Positions 1-6,910 of a stretch of DNA of 6,953 nucleotides are shown piece after piece. The DNA is taken from positions 1-6,953 of the forward strand of contig URWQ01000077.1 in assembly GCA_900551635.1 (NCBI GenBank), given 5' to 3'. Source of the DNA: an uncultured Collinsella sp. (GTDB lineage Bacteria > Actinomycetota > Coriobacteriia > Coriobacteriales > Coriobacteriaceae). A model generated the notes under the pieces. It searched no databases and was not told the DNA's origin. It saw only the letters and a program-made list of their open reading frames with translations. A program made the position numbers and the translations under genes. How positions within the stretch are numbered: position 1 is the first letter of the stretch; each line of letters opens with the position of its first letter.

Positions 1-10
1 TTCGGCGACA

Positions 11-29
11 GCTCCCCACGAAGGGAAGC
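11..29 (-). repeat. Short hairpin, possibly a dispersed extragenic repeat
   Basis: Read on the minus strand, GCTTCCC and GGGGAGC flank a five-base loop TTCGT. All seven positions pair if one G-U wobble is allowed; on the plus strand the same position is a C-A mismatch, so the structure fits minus-strand RNA. A second small hairpin, AAGCC-AAA-GGCTT, follows at 26-38. Short elements with a GGGGAGC-type stem are common between genes in Faecalibacterium-like genomes as I recall, but only a genome-wide search would prove it is repeated. There is no T-tract, so it is not a standard terminator. Confidence 0.35.
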
Positions 30-142
30 CAAAGGCTTTGCGGAAAATTGTTGTGGCATCTGCTGCAAGGCCCCGGAACGGTCAAGACCATCCTCTACAG
101 AACATTTTATTCTGCGCGGCTAACCTTCTAAAATACCAGTAG

Positions 143-164
143 GGCGGGATGCTCTCACCCCGCC
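143..164. repeat. GC-rich hairpin
   Basis: GGCGGG (143-148) pairs with CCCGCC (159-164) around an 11-base loop. It lies about 145 bases past the end of the acetyltransferase gene. There is no T-tract on either side, so a simple intrinsic terminator is unlikely. It could be an RNA-stabilising 3' structure or part of an extragenic repeat. The stem is visible directly; its role is not known. Confidence 0.35.
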
Positions 165-309
165 GCGGAGAAACCTTGCTGGTTATGCCAAACGCCGCAA
201 ACCATTTGCAGGGGCCGATGCTCGCAACGGCCAGCATAACGGGCTTTGCCGGAATATCTCATTTTACCCTAAGGATTATTCTCCGTAAAACCTGAAATTC
301 CCGTTGCCC

Positions 310-1284
310 TTACTCTTTTTTCATCTCTTTATACTCAAAAAACTCAAACCCGCTCTTTTTATACACATGCACAGCGCGGTCGTTTTCTTCTTCCACTTCC
401 AGCCGCAGCAGAGCATCCGGGTATTTCTTCGTTATGTAATCAATAAACTGGCTACCAATGCCAAGGCCGCGGTATTCCGCCTTGATATAAATATCCTCCA
501 GCCAGATGCACTGCCTGCCGTACTCGGTCGAAAAGCTCTTGGCCGCCATGCCATAGCCCTGCACAGCGCCGTCCTGCTCAAACATATAACCCTCTACATA
601 CGGGTTGTCACTCACGCAGCCCTCAATGTCCCGCGCAAAGATTTCATCCGAGCCATTGCTCAGCACGGCGGGTGAATTGTAGAACACCCGCATCATCTCC
701 ATCACGCTGTCTTTGTCCGCCGGGGTCATGGCCCGGATCGTTGTATTCATATTTGTATTCCTACTTTCCAGTTCTTTGTACAAAATATCCCGCACCTTAT
801 CCCCATAGCAGATCACATGGTTCGCCGCAATGGTGTAGCCGCGGTGCAGGCCGGTGTACAGGCTGGCGGCATTATCCGGGTGCACGGTTGCCAAAAGGTG
901 GCGGTAACGGCTGCCGCGCAGGGTATCTTCCGCCATCAGCAGCAGCTTACCCTCCAGCCCATTGCCCTGATAGGGCGGGGCCACGCAGCAGCTGTCCATC
1001 TGGGCGGTGGTGTTCAGCTCTTCCTCGCTCATGCCCAACTGCCAGCCCAGAGCATCGGGGGCAGTACCGGCCAGCTTGACGGTAAAATACGCTGCCAGTG
1101 CGCCGGTCGTTTTTTCCTCCGCCACCAGGCAAAAGCCCTTGGGGCCGCTGATATGCTCCGCCATATACACCGCATCATCCGGCACAAACCATTCCGGGTG
1201 CTGCAAATTGGCCATGGCATCCGTCATCACCTGCATAATGGCCTCTACATCCGCCGGGCGGGCAGGGCGCAGTTCAAATTTCAT
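310..1284 (-). CDS. Tandem GNAT-family N-acetyltransferase (two domains)
   Basis: This 324-residue cytoplasmic protein is built from two GNAT domains, which transfer an acetyl group from acetyl-CoA to an amine on a small molecule or protein. Domain 1 covers about residues 1-170, with the acetyl-CoA loop QGNGLEG at 106-112. Domain 2 covers about 179-324, with the better-conserved loop RGLGIG at 272-277, followed by the family-typical C-terminal pattern ending YKKSGFE (308-314). The start ATG lies 6 bases after the stop of the MATE fragment, with AAGGGTGA just upstream overlapping that stop, so the two genes were probably cotranscribed and translationally coupled. A second start, M179, has its own AGGAA seven bases upstream, so domain 2 might also be made alone. 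The substrate cannot be told; a drug-, polyamine- or amino-acid-type amine are all possible. Family confidence is high, specific function low. Confidence 0.85.
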   Translation of the reverse strand: MKFELRPARPADVEAIMQVMTDAMANLQHPEWFVPDDAVYMAEHISGPKGFCLVAEEKTTGALAAYFTVKLAGTAPDALGWQLGMSEEELNTTAQMDSCCVAPPYQGNGLEGKLLLMAEDTLRGSRYRHLLATVHPDNAASLYTGLHRGYTIAANHVICYGDKVRDILYKELESRNTNMNTTIRAMTPADKDSVMEMMRVFYNSPAVLSNGSDEIFARDIEGCVSDNPYVEGYMFEQDGAVQGYGMAAKSFSTEYGRQCIWLEDIYIKAEYRGLGIGSQFIDYITKKYPDALLRLEVEEENDRAVHVYKKSGFEFFEYKEMKKE

Positions 1285-1290
1285 CTTGGT

Positions 1291-1596
1291 TCACCCTTGT
1301 GTTTTGGCGTTCTGGGCCGCAATGCAGCGCTGCATCCAGCCGCCTTTTGCGTAATAGATCGCAAACAGCACGGTTGCGGTAATCCAGGTCAGTGGGTAGC
1401 TGAATTCCACCACCGAAAGTTCATGCTTGAACGGCAGCGCCACCGCCAGCCACACAATACGCATGATGCACACCGCAAACACTGTGATGATGGTGGGCAC
1501 CCGCACATCACCGCAGCCGCGCAGCGCGCCGGAAAAGATTTCAATGCAGATATAGGTCATATACACCGGCACCAGGTAGTGCATCATCTGCACTCC
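1291..1596 (-). pseudogene. C-terminal fragment of a MATE-family efflux transporter
   Basis: These last 101 codons, ending in TGA, match the end of a multidrug and toxin extrusion (MATE) antiporter, an inner-membrane protein of about 450 residues that exports cationic compounds in exchange for sodium or protons. The fragment holds the motif SGALRGCGDVRVP, typical of the C-terminal MATE repeat, and about three membrane segments: YLVPVYMTYICIEIF, then TIITVFAVCIMRIVWLAVAL, then the stretch around PLTWITATVLFAIYY. It closes with a short basic tail. The N-terminal three quarters are missing. The reading frame continues upstream without a stop into an mfd-like sequence, which does not belong to a transporter. 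The gap to the downstream GNAT gene is only 6 bases. In its true genome this gene is probably complete, so the truncation most likely reflects contig chimerism and not decay. Confidence 0.75.
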
Positions 1597-1605
1597 CTGC
1601 GCCAC
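1590..1605. other. Probable chimeric junction between two genomes
   Basis: Codon by codon on the minus strand, the mfd-like sequence ends in APDDAVVAQ (Q codon at 1599-1597) and the MATE sequence begins GVQMMHYLVP (G codon at 1596-1594). The join is in frame. A short CTGC occurs on both sides on the plus strand (1588-1591 and 1597-1600), which could have given a few bases of microhomology. GC in 60-base blocks rises from 53-57% left of here (1381-1500) to 68-78% right of it (1681-1800). Gene function and protein composition change at the same place. I read this as an assembly or library chimera; the exact base cannot be fixed from the window alone. Confidence 0.75.
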
Positions 1606-1902
1606 CACGGCATCGTCGGGCGCCTGCTCGCGCCACGGATAGTCCTTGCGCTCGGGAAAACGGCACACGTGCGCCAGCCCCACGTAGGCGGCAAGGCTGC
1701 GCGCGGCGCGATCGGCCGCATCCTCGCCACTCACAATGTAGACCGTCGGGCGCGGACGGCGCGCAAACTGGGCGGCCGCCATAAGCGTGCGGCCCGACTG
1801 CGACACGGCCAGCGTCACGTCCTCGCCGGCATCGAGTCCGGCCTCGACGGTCTGCAGCGCCTCGGCAGTGTAGAGCTGCGCGGCTATACGGTGAATGAGC
1901 AT
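1597..1902 (-). CDS. mfd: N-terminal fragment of transcription-repair coupling factor Mfd
   Basis: Mfd is a large (about 1,150 residue) DNA translocase that removes stalled RNA polymerase and recruits UvrA to the lesion. Only the first 102 residues are here, corresponding to the start of the UvrB-like N-terminal module. They show the typical alternation of a Rossmann-like fold: VTLAVSQSGRTLMAAAQF, then PTVYIVSGEDAADRAARSL, then VCRFPERKDYPWREQAPDD, the last recalling the FP-x-x-(E/D)-x-x-P-(Y/W) pattern of this region. I chose the ATG at 1902 and not the longer in-frame start at 1929, because GGAGGA sits five bases upstream. Everything after residue 102 is replaced by MATE sequence, so no helicase or RNA-polymerase-interaction domain is encoded. 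The identification rests on a short, moderately conserved segment. Upstream lies nth, separated by terminator-like hairpins. Confidence 0.7.
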
Positions 1903-1927
1903 GCTGTTCCTCCGGCATCGCAACGCC

Positions 1928-1955
1928 AAAAGCCCGCCGGGGCAAGCTCGGCGGG
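1928..1955 (-). terminator. Intrinsic terminator-like hairpin ahead of mfd
   Basis: On the minus strand CCCGCCG and CGGCGGG form a perfect seven-base stem (1955-1949 with 1939-1933) around a nine-base loop, followed by C and four Ts (1931-1928). It could end transcripts arriving from nth. It lies only about 13 bases before the GGAGGA of mfd, so unless mfd transcription starts inside this short gap, the hairpin would sit in the mfd leader and could act as an attenuator. I found no convincing promoter between it and the start codon. Confidence 0.55.
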
Positions 1956-2029
1956 TCGTACGTCAAATACATTGTCTGTCATGGTAGCGCATGGAGAGGA
2001 CTCCGGCTCAAGGGCAAACCCAGCCCCGC

Positions 2030-2054
2030 AAAAAACGCCAGACGAAAATGCGTT
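2030..2054 (-). terminator. Weak terminator-like hairpin just after nth
   Basis: Six bases beyond the nth stop codon (minus-strand direction), AACGC and GCGTT can pair (2054-2050 with 2038-2034) around an 11-base loop. Ts follow directly, a run of six counting the two inside the stem. The stem is only five bases, so termination would be inefficient alone; with the stronger hairpin at 1928-1955 it would make a two-step stop between nth and mfd. Confidence 0.4.
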
Positions 2055-2059
2055 CCGCC

Positions 2060-2725
2060 CTACCCCGCTACGCGCACGCTGGGGCACAAATCTGCCAGCG
2101 GACACTCGTCACACTTGGGTTTGCGGGCATCGCAGATCTCGCGACCGAAGGTGATCCACTGATGGTTGACCGACTCCCAATACTCGTGCGTCAAAATCTT
2201 GAGCAAATCCTGCTCGGTCTTGAGCGGCTCCTTGGCATGCGTCTTGGGACTCAGCATCAGGCGGTGCGCAATGCGGTTGACGTGCGTGTCCACCGCAATG
2301 CCCTCCACGATGCCATACCCCACGTTGAGCACGATGTTCGCCGTCTTGCGTCCCACGCCCGGCAGCTTCACGAGTTCCTTCATGTCGGCCGGCACCTCGC
2401 CGCCATAGTCGGCGACGATCATCTGCGCGGCCTCGACGGCATGCTTGGCTTTGCTCTTGTAGAAGCCGAGTGACTTGATGGTGCCCGCCACGTCAGCCAC
2501 GCTCGCCCCGGCCATGGCCTCGGGCGTGGGCCACTGGGCAAACAGCTTCGGCGTCACCTTGTTGACCTGCGCGTCGGTCGTTTGCGCCGAGAGCAGCACC
2601 GCAATCAGCAGGCGGAAGGGATTCTCGTGGTCCAAAAAGCACTCGACCGGGCCATAGCGACGGTTGAGGCGCTCACACACCTCAACGGCGCGCTCTCGTT
2701 TGGCGGCATTGGTCTCGCGTGGCAT
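2060..2725 (-). CDS. nth: Endonuclease III (DNA glycosylase/AP lyase)
   Basis: Endonuclease III starts base-excision repair by cutting oxidised pyrimidines from DNA and nicking the resulting abasic site. The 221-residue product has the family's normal length. The helix-hairpin-helix motif LPGVGRKTA lies at 121-129 and contains the catalytic lysine K127; the catalytic aspartate is D146 in VDTH. The C-terminal iron-sulphur cluster is intact, with cysteines 198, 205, 208 and 214 in the exact C-x6-C-x2-C-x5-C spacing. LLSAQTTDAQVN (44-55) is the usual N-terminal substrate-side helix. I chose the ATG at 2725, which has GAGGAG five bases upstream; a start eight codons earlier has no such support. 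The gene starts 63 bases after the ABC exporter stop in the same direction, so the two could share a transcript. All key residues are present and it should be active. Confidence 0.95.
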   Translation of the reverse strand: MPRETNAAKRERAVEVCERLNRRYGPVECFLDHENPFRLLIAVLLSAQTTDAQVNKVTPKLFAQWPTPEAMAGASVADVAGTIKSLGFYKSKAKHAVEAAQMIVADYGGEVPADMKELVKLPGVGRKTANIVLNVGYGIVEGIAVDTHVNRIAHRLMLSPKTHAKEPLKTEQDLLKILTHEYWESVNHQWITFGREICDARKPKCDECPLADLCPSVRVAG

Positions 2726-2760
2726 AACGACTCCTCGGCTCAACGGCACAATAAACTTAT

Positions 2761-2774
2761 GGACACAATTGTCC
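2761..2774. repeat. 14-base interrupted palindrome between the ABC gene and nth
   Basis: GGACA (2761-2765) and TGTCC (2770-2774) flank CAAT, in the 63-base gap between the ABC exporter stop and the nth start. It could be a short RNA hairpin at the end of the ABC message or a repressor site in front of nth. No T-run follows and I could not place a good -35/-10 pair around it, so its role is open. The arms are only five bases and chance is a real possibility. Confidence 0.25.
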
Positions 2775-2788
2775 CACGTCCGAGACGC

Positions 2789-4591
<1,803 letters not shown>

Positions 4592-4625
4592 GGGCTTCCT
4601 TTCGCGTCTGATAGGGCGAAACGCC

Positions 4626-4656
4626 ATTGTTGCACATTGGAGCACACTCCAGGCAA
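4626..4656 (-). promoter_or_regulatory. MerR-family-type promoter/operator for the ABC exporter
   Basis: On the minus strand a -35 TTGCCT (4656-4651) and a -10 AACAAT (4631-4626) are separated by exactly 19 bases. A perfect interrupted palindrome TGGAG-TGTG-CTCCA (4651-4638) sits between them, sharing one base with the -35. An overlong 19-base spacer with a dyad of this kind (CTTGGAG…CTCCAAG in NmlR/AdhR-like members) is the hallmark of promoters that MerR-family activators untwist when induced. Transcription would start near 4619, giving a leader of about 28 bases. No MerR-type gene lies in the window. The architecture is seen directly; regulation by a MerR protein is inferred. Confidence 0.6.
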
Positions 4657-4666
4657 GCACGATGCG

Positions 4667-4697
4667 AAAAGCGCCCGCGCCGTGCTTGTGCAGGCGC
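4667..4697 (-). terminator. Probable rho-independent terminator of rmuC
   Basis: Eighteen bases after the rmuC stop, minus-strand GCGCCT can pair with GGGCGC (one G-U pair) around a 15-base loop, followed at once by four Ts (4670-4667). A rival fold uses the 8-base inverted repeat CAAGCACG/CGTGCTTG at 4654-4661 and 4681-4688, which would compete with the terminator stem. It separates rmuC from the ABC exporter promoter and suggests they are independent transcription units. Confidence 0.5.
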
Positions 4698-4714
4698 CCC
4701 GCCGTCAGATGCAG

Positions 4715-6070
4715 CTAGTCCTCGTCTTTTTGGCCTGCGAGCAGCTCCGCGGATGTGAGCCCCAAAATCTCGTCGGCCTCCTCGGCATCTTCCAGGGCGT
4801 CGATGTCCTTGAGCTTGCGCTCCATGACGTTGGTGCGCGTGGTGATGATGCCCTCGACCGTTTTGCCCGCGGTCTCGATCTGCTGCTGGGCGCGGCGCAG
4901 CGCCTTTTGATAGCGCGGCAGCTCGGCCTTGACAGCGGAGAGCACGCGCAGTACATCGTCGGTGCGTTTTTGCAACTTAAACGTCTGATAGCTCATCTGC
5001 AGACTGTTGAGGATGGCCGCCATGGTGCTGGGACCGGCAACGTTGACGTGATAGTCGCGGCCCAGGGTCTCGATAAGCCCGGGGCGGCTGACGACCTCGG
5101 CGTACAGTCCCTCAAACGGAACGAACATAATGCCAAAGTTGGTCGTTGCCGGCACACTCAGGTACTTTTCGCAGATGTCCTTTGCCTCGCGCTTCACCAT
5201 CATATCGAGCGTCTTGCGCGCAGCCGCCACGGTCTCCGCATCGCCCGACTCCTGCGCGTCGAGCAAGTGCTCGTACGCGTCGCCCGGAAACTTAGAGTCA
5301 ATCGGCAGCAGCACGGGGTCGCCCTCGTCCACCGGCAGCTTGACGGCAAACTCAACACGCTCCGAGGCTCCGGGCCTGGTGGCAACGTTTTCCAGATACT
5401 GGTCGGGTGTGAGGATGTCCGTCAGGATCGCACCCAGCTGCACCTCGCCCAAAATACCGCGCGCCTTCACATTGCCCAGCACGCGCTTAAGATCGCCCAC
5501 GCCGGTGGCGATGGATTGCATGTCGCCCAGGCCCTTGTACACGGCCTCGAGCTGGTCGCTCACCTGCCTAAACGATGCCGACAGGCGATCGTTGAGCGTG
5601 CGGGAGAGCTTCTCGTCCACCGTCGCACGCATTTGATCGAGCTGCACGTTGTTGTCTTTGCGGATGGCGCCCAGCTGAGCATCGACCGTCTCGCGCACCT
5701 TGTCCAGGCGATGCTCGATGCCCTCGCGATTGGTGCCGAGCTGTTGGGCCGTCTCGCGGCGCAGGTCATCCATCCGGTCACCAGCTTGCGAAAACTCACG
5801 TGCGATGGTCAGGTAACGTTGCTGCTCCACGGCCGCATCTGTCGTCTGCTGCTGCGCGATGGCATTGGCCGTGCGGCGAGTTTCGGCCAGCGCGACGTTC
5901 AGGGCATCGAGCGCGTTGTTAGCCTGCTCGAGTGCTGCCAGCGTTTCCGCGCTACTGTCGCCACGCTCCCGCAACTCGGCACGCAGGCTCTTGAGTTGGA
6001 GGGCGCAAGCCACAGCAACCCCCACCGCCACCAAGGCGATCACAACAAGCACGATATCAATAGCAGACAT
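4715..6070 (-). CDS. rmuC: RmuC-family protein (DNA recombination/genome stability)
   Basis: RmuC proteins were found in E. coli as limiting recombination at inverted repeats; they carry a nuclease-like core, and their exact biochemistry is not settled. The 451-residue product shows the family plan: an N-terminal membrane anchor (about 5-24), a long coiled coil (about 28-190) rich in Gln, Ala and charged residues, then the RmuC core (about 195-415). Core landmarks are RGILGEVQLGAIL at 204-216, LPIDSKFP at 255-262, FVPFEGLYAE at 316-325 and GPSTMAAILNSLQM at 346-359. The ATG at 6070 has GGAG four bases upstream, and the anchor begins directly after it. The C-terminal 30 residues are acidic. 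It is followed by a terminator and preceded by a 124-base gap after the small membrane protein gene, so it may be transcribed alone or with that gene. It appears complete and intact. Confidence 0.92.
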   Translation of the reverse strand: MSAIDIVLVVIALVAVGVAVACALQLKSLRAELRERGDSSAETLAALEQANNALDALNVALAETRRTANAIAQQQTTDAAVEQQRYLTIAREFSQAGDRMDDLRRETAQQLGTNREGIEHRLDKVRETVDAQLGAIRKDNNVQLDQMRATVDEKLSRTLNDRLSASFRQVSDQLEAVYKGLGDMQSIATGVGDLKRVLGNVKARGILGEVQLGAILTDILTPDQYLENVATRPGASERVEFAVKLPVDEGDPVLLPIDSKFPGDAYEHLLDAQESGDAETVAAARKTLDMMVKREAKDICEKYLSVPATTNFGIMFVPFEGLYAEVVSRPGLIETLGRDYHVNVAGPSTMAAILNSLQMSYQTFKLQKRTDDVLRVLSAVKAELPRYQKALRRAQQQIETAGKTVEGIITTRTNVMERKLKDIDALEDAEEADEILGLTSAELLAGQKDED

Positions 6071-6088
6071 AGACTCCGCCCAACAGAC

Positions 6089-6121
6089 TCAATCGGTCAT
6101 CAATCAAAACCGCGATCAATC
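6089..6121. repeat. Three TCAATC copies upstream of rmuC
   Basis: TCAATC occurs at 6089-6094, 6100-6105 and 6116-6121, start-to-start spacings of 11 and 16 bases, in the 124-base gap before rmuC. Near-helical spacing of the first two could mean a bound protein, but a six-base word three times in 33 bases is modest evidence. I saw no clear -10/-35 pair nearby. Confidence 0.2.
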
Positions 6122-6194
6122 TTACCCCGCCACACACACGGATCACTCACTGCCTTGCAGACAAATTTCTCCTAGAACCGCGGACGCTAAAACG

Positions 6195-6629
6195 CTAACT
6201 CTCCCAGCCGGCGCGGATTGTTGTTATGACATCGCCTAGGCGCTGGCCGAGGGCCGACAGATGTTGGAGCACTTCGCCGGGCGAAGCACCGTTGAGGATG
6301 CAGGTGAGCGCATACGACGCCAGAAAGATGGCCGCAAGCCCTAACGGGATGAGCACGATCATCGCCAATGTGCGCAAGCGCTGGCCCACACGGCGACGAC
6401 GCGCACGACGCTTGTCGAACGCGAGCTCCTGCGCATATGAATCTTGCTGTACGGAATAGGCCTCTGGTGCCGATTCGCACCCGGGCACAGCTGCAGGTAC
6501 AGCAGCGGGCACGACATTTTGCGCAAAGGGCTGGGCTGCCGCCCCTTGCATTTGCATCTCCATGAGTCGTTGCTGCTGACGCAGCATGCGCTCAGCTTGT
6601 TGCTGCGGAGTCTCAAGAAACAGGTCCAT
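6195..6629 (-). CDS. Small single-span membrane protein of unknown function
   Basis: I do not recognise a family in this 144-residue protein. The N-terminal half is polar and low in complexity: a Gln/Met-rich helix (about 8-28, QQQAERMLRQQQRLMEMQ), then an Ala/Pro/Val stretch with VPAAVPAAVPG (40-50). A strongly basic block (KRRARRRR, 73-80) precedes one membrane span at about 87-113, and a short helix of about 30 residues follows. By the positive-inside rule the Gln-rich half should be cytoplasmic and the C-terminus outside. I chose the ATG at 6629, which has GGAGG five bases upstream; an upstream in-frame TTG would place that ribosome-binding site inside the gene. The start context, normal base use and a coherent topology support a real gene. 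rmuC follows 124 bases later on the same strand. Confidence 0.7.
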   Translation of the reverse strand: MDLFLETPQQQAERMLRQQQRLMEMQMQGAAAQPFAQNVVPAAVPAAVPGCESAPEAYSVQQDSYAQELAFDKRRARRRRVGQRLRTLAMIVLIPLGLAAIFLASYALTCILNGASPGEVLQHLSALGQRLGDVITTIRAGWES

Positions 6630-6786
6630 GTTGGCCTCCAAAGTCGGAGCATTCGACGCTTACGACCAGCATCCCGCACCGCCATGACCGCGACAACGCA
6701 ATCGCCGGCAATAGCCACAAAGTTTCTTTTGCTCAAAAGCTGTCGAAAAGCTCAACAACTCCCCTACCAGCACTTTCTCTGAGCTT

Positions 6787-6859
6787 TTTTCGTCAGCAAT
6801 CTTTTGGCCTTCCACCCTTACGCCAACTGACCAAAATCTAACCAAAAGCTTGACGAAAA
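6787..6859. repeat. Imperfect inverted repeat with two paired arms
   Basis: TTTTCGTCA (6787-6795) pairs perfectly with TGACGAAAA (6851-6859), and inside it CTTTTGG (6801-6807) pairs with CCAAAAG (6842-6848), leaving a 34-base loop. Sixteen of the stem positions match, interrupted by a 5/2 internal loop. A third related copy, TTTTCGACAGCTTTTG on the minus strand, lies at about 6734-6749. It could form a cruciform or RNA hairpin, or be paired protein sites. Confidence 0.45.
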
Positions 6860-6860
6860 C
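6827..6860 (+). repeat. Three degenerate tandem 11-12-base A-tract units
   Basis: The units CTGACCAAAAT, CTAACCAAAAG and CTTGACGAAAAC follow one another without gaps. Their A4 runs start at 6833, 6844 and 6856, i.e. near one helical turn apart. Another pair of A4 runs, at 6735 and 6746, is also 11 bases apart. Phased A-tracts bend DNA, so a curved segment upstream of a promoter or an array of protein sites is plausible. No replication gene is nearby, so an iteron origin is not supported. Confidence 0.4.
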
Positions 6861-6882
6861 TGTGGAGACCGGGACCCCACAC

Positions 6883-6910
6883 AAAAAGTGCCGCCCCAAA
6901 GGGGCGGCAC
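6883..6910 (-). terminator. Strong rho-independent terminator of an off-window gene
   Basis: A perfect 10-base stem, GTGCCGCCCC with GGGGCGGCAC and a three-base loop (6910-6888), is followed on the minus strand by five Ts (6887-6883). It must serve a gene entering from beyond the right edge. In one minus-strand frame the edge sequence reads VVACSLQKS and then TGA (6925-6923), which might be the end of that gene, but nine codons are too few to claim it. No comparable T-run is present on the plus strand. Confidence 0.9.

Larger units (their letters stand above)
1..309. other. Gene-free stretch downstream of the GNAT gene
   Basis: I see no credible coding frame in these 309 bases. The stretch lies beyond the stop codon of the acetyltransferase and contains several short inverted repeats. 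They are a 7-base stem at 11-29, a GC-rich stem at 143-164, and a 7-base inverted repeat GTTATGC/GCATAAC at 182-188 and 234-240. None is followed by a clear T-run in the minus-strand direction, so I cannot name a definite terminator for the GNAT gene. The general look is that of hairpin-rich intergenic DNA in gut Clostridia, which is an impression and not a match. Confidence 0.6.
6630..6882. other. Gene-free structured intergenic region
   Basis: About 250 bases between a terminator and the small membrane protein gene carry no credible coding frame; the one open frame here runs through the terminator hairpin and has no ribosome-binding site. The right half is AT-richer than its surroundings and holds repeated A-tract units and an imperfect inverted repeat, listed separately. 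The promoter of the small membrane protein gene should lie here, but I could not place a convincing -35/-10 pair. Confidence 0.55.

Noticed and set aside
1291..1929. A real Mfd-MATE fusion as a new kind of membrane-tethered repair protein
   Set aside because: Only 102 residues of Mfd and a quarter of a transporter are present, neither could work alone, and composition changes at the join; chimerism is far more likely.
1884..2105. 73-codon minus-strand open frame between nth and mfd
   Set aside because: It overlaps the nth end and both terminator-like hairpins, and its sequence has no recognisable features.
817..2154. Long plus-strand open frame of 445 codons across the GNAT, MATE and mfd region
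   Set aside because: It is antisense to three recognisable genes, crosses the chimeric junction, is rich in His/Arg/Gln as expected of an antisense frame in GC-rich DNA, and shows no domain.
4654..4688. 8-base inverted repeat CAAGCACG/CGTGCTTG as a separate element
   Set aside because: It overlaps the rmuC terminator and the -35 of the ABC promoter, and is most simply a competing fold of the same intergenic stretch.
6827..6860. Replication origin iterons
   Set aside because: The units are short and degenerate, no DnaA box or replication initiator gene is in the window, and phased A-tracts explain the pattern.
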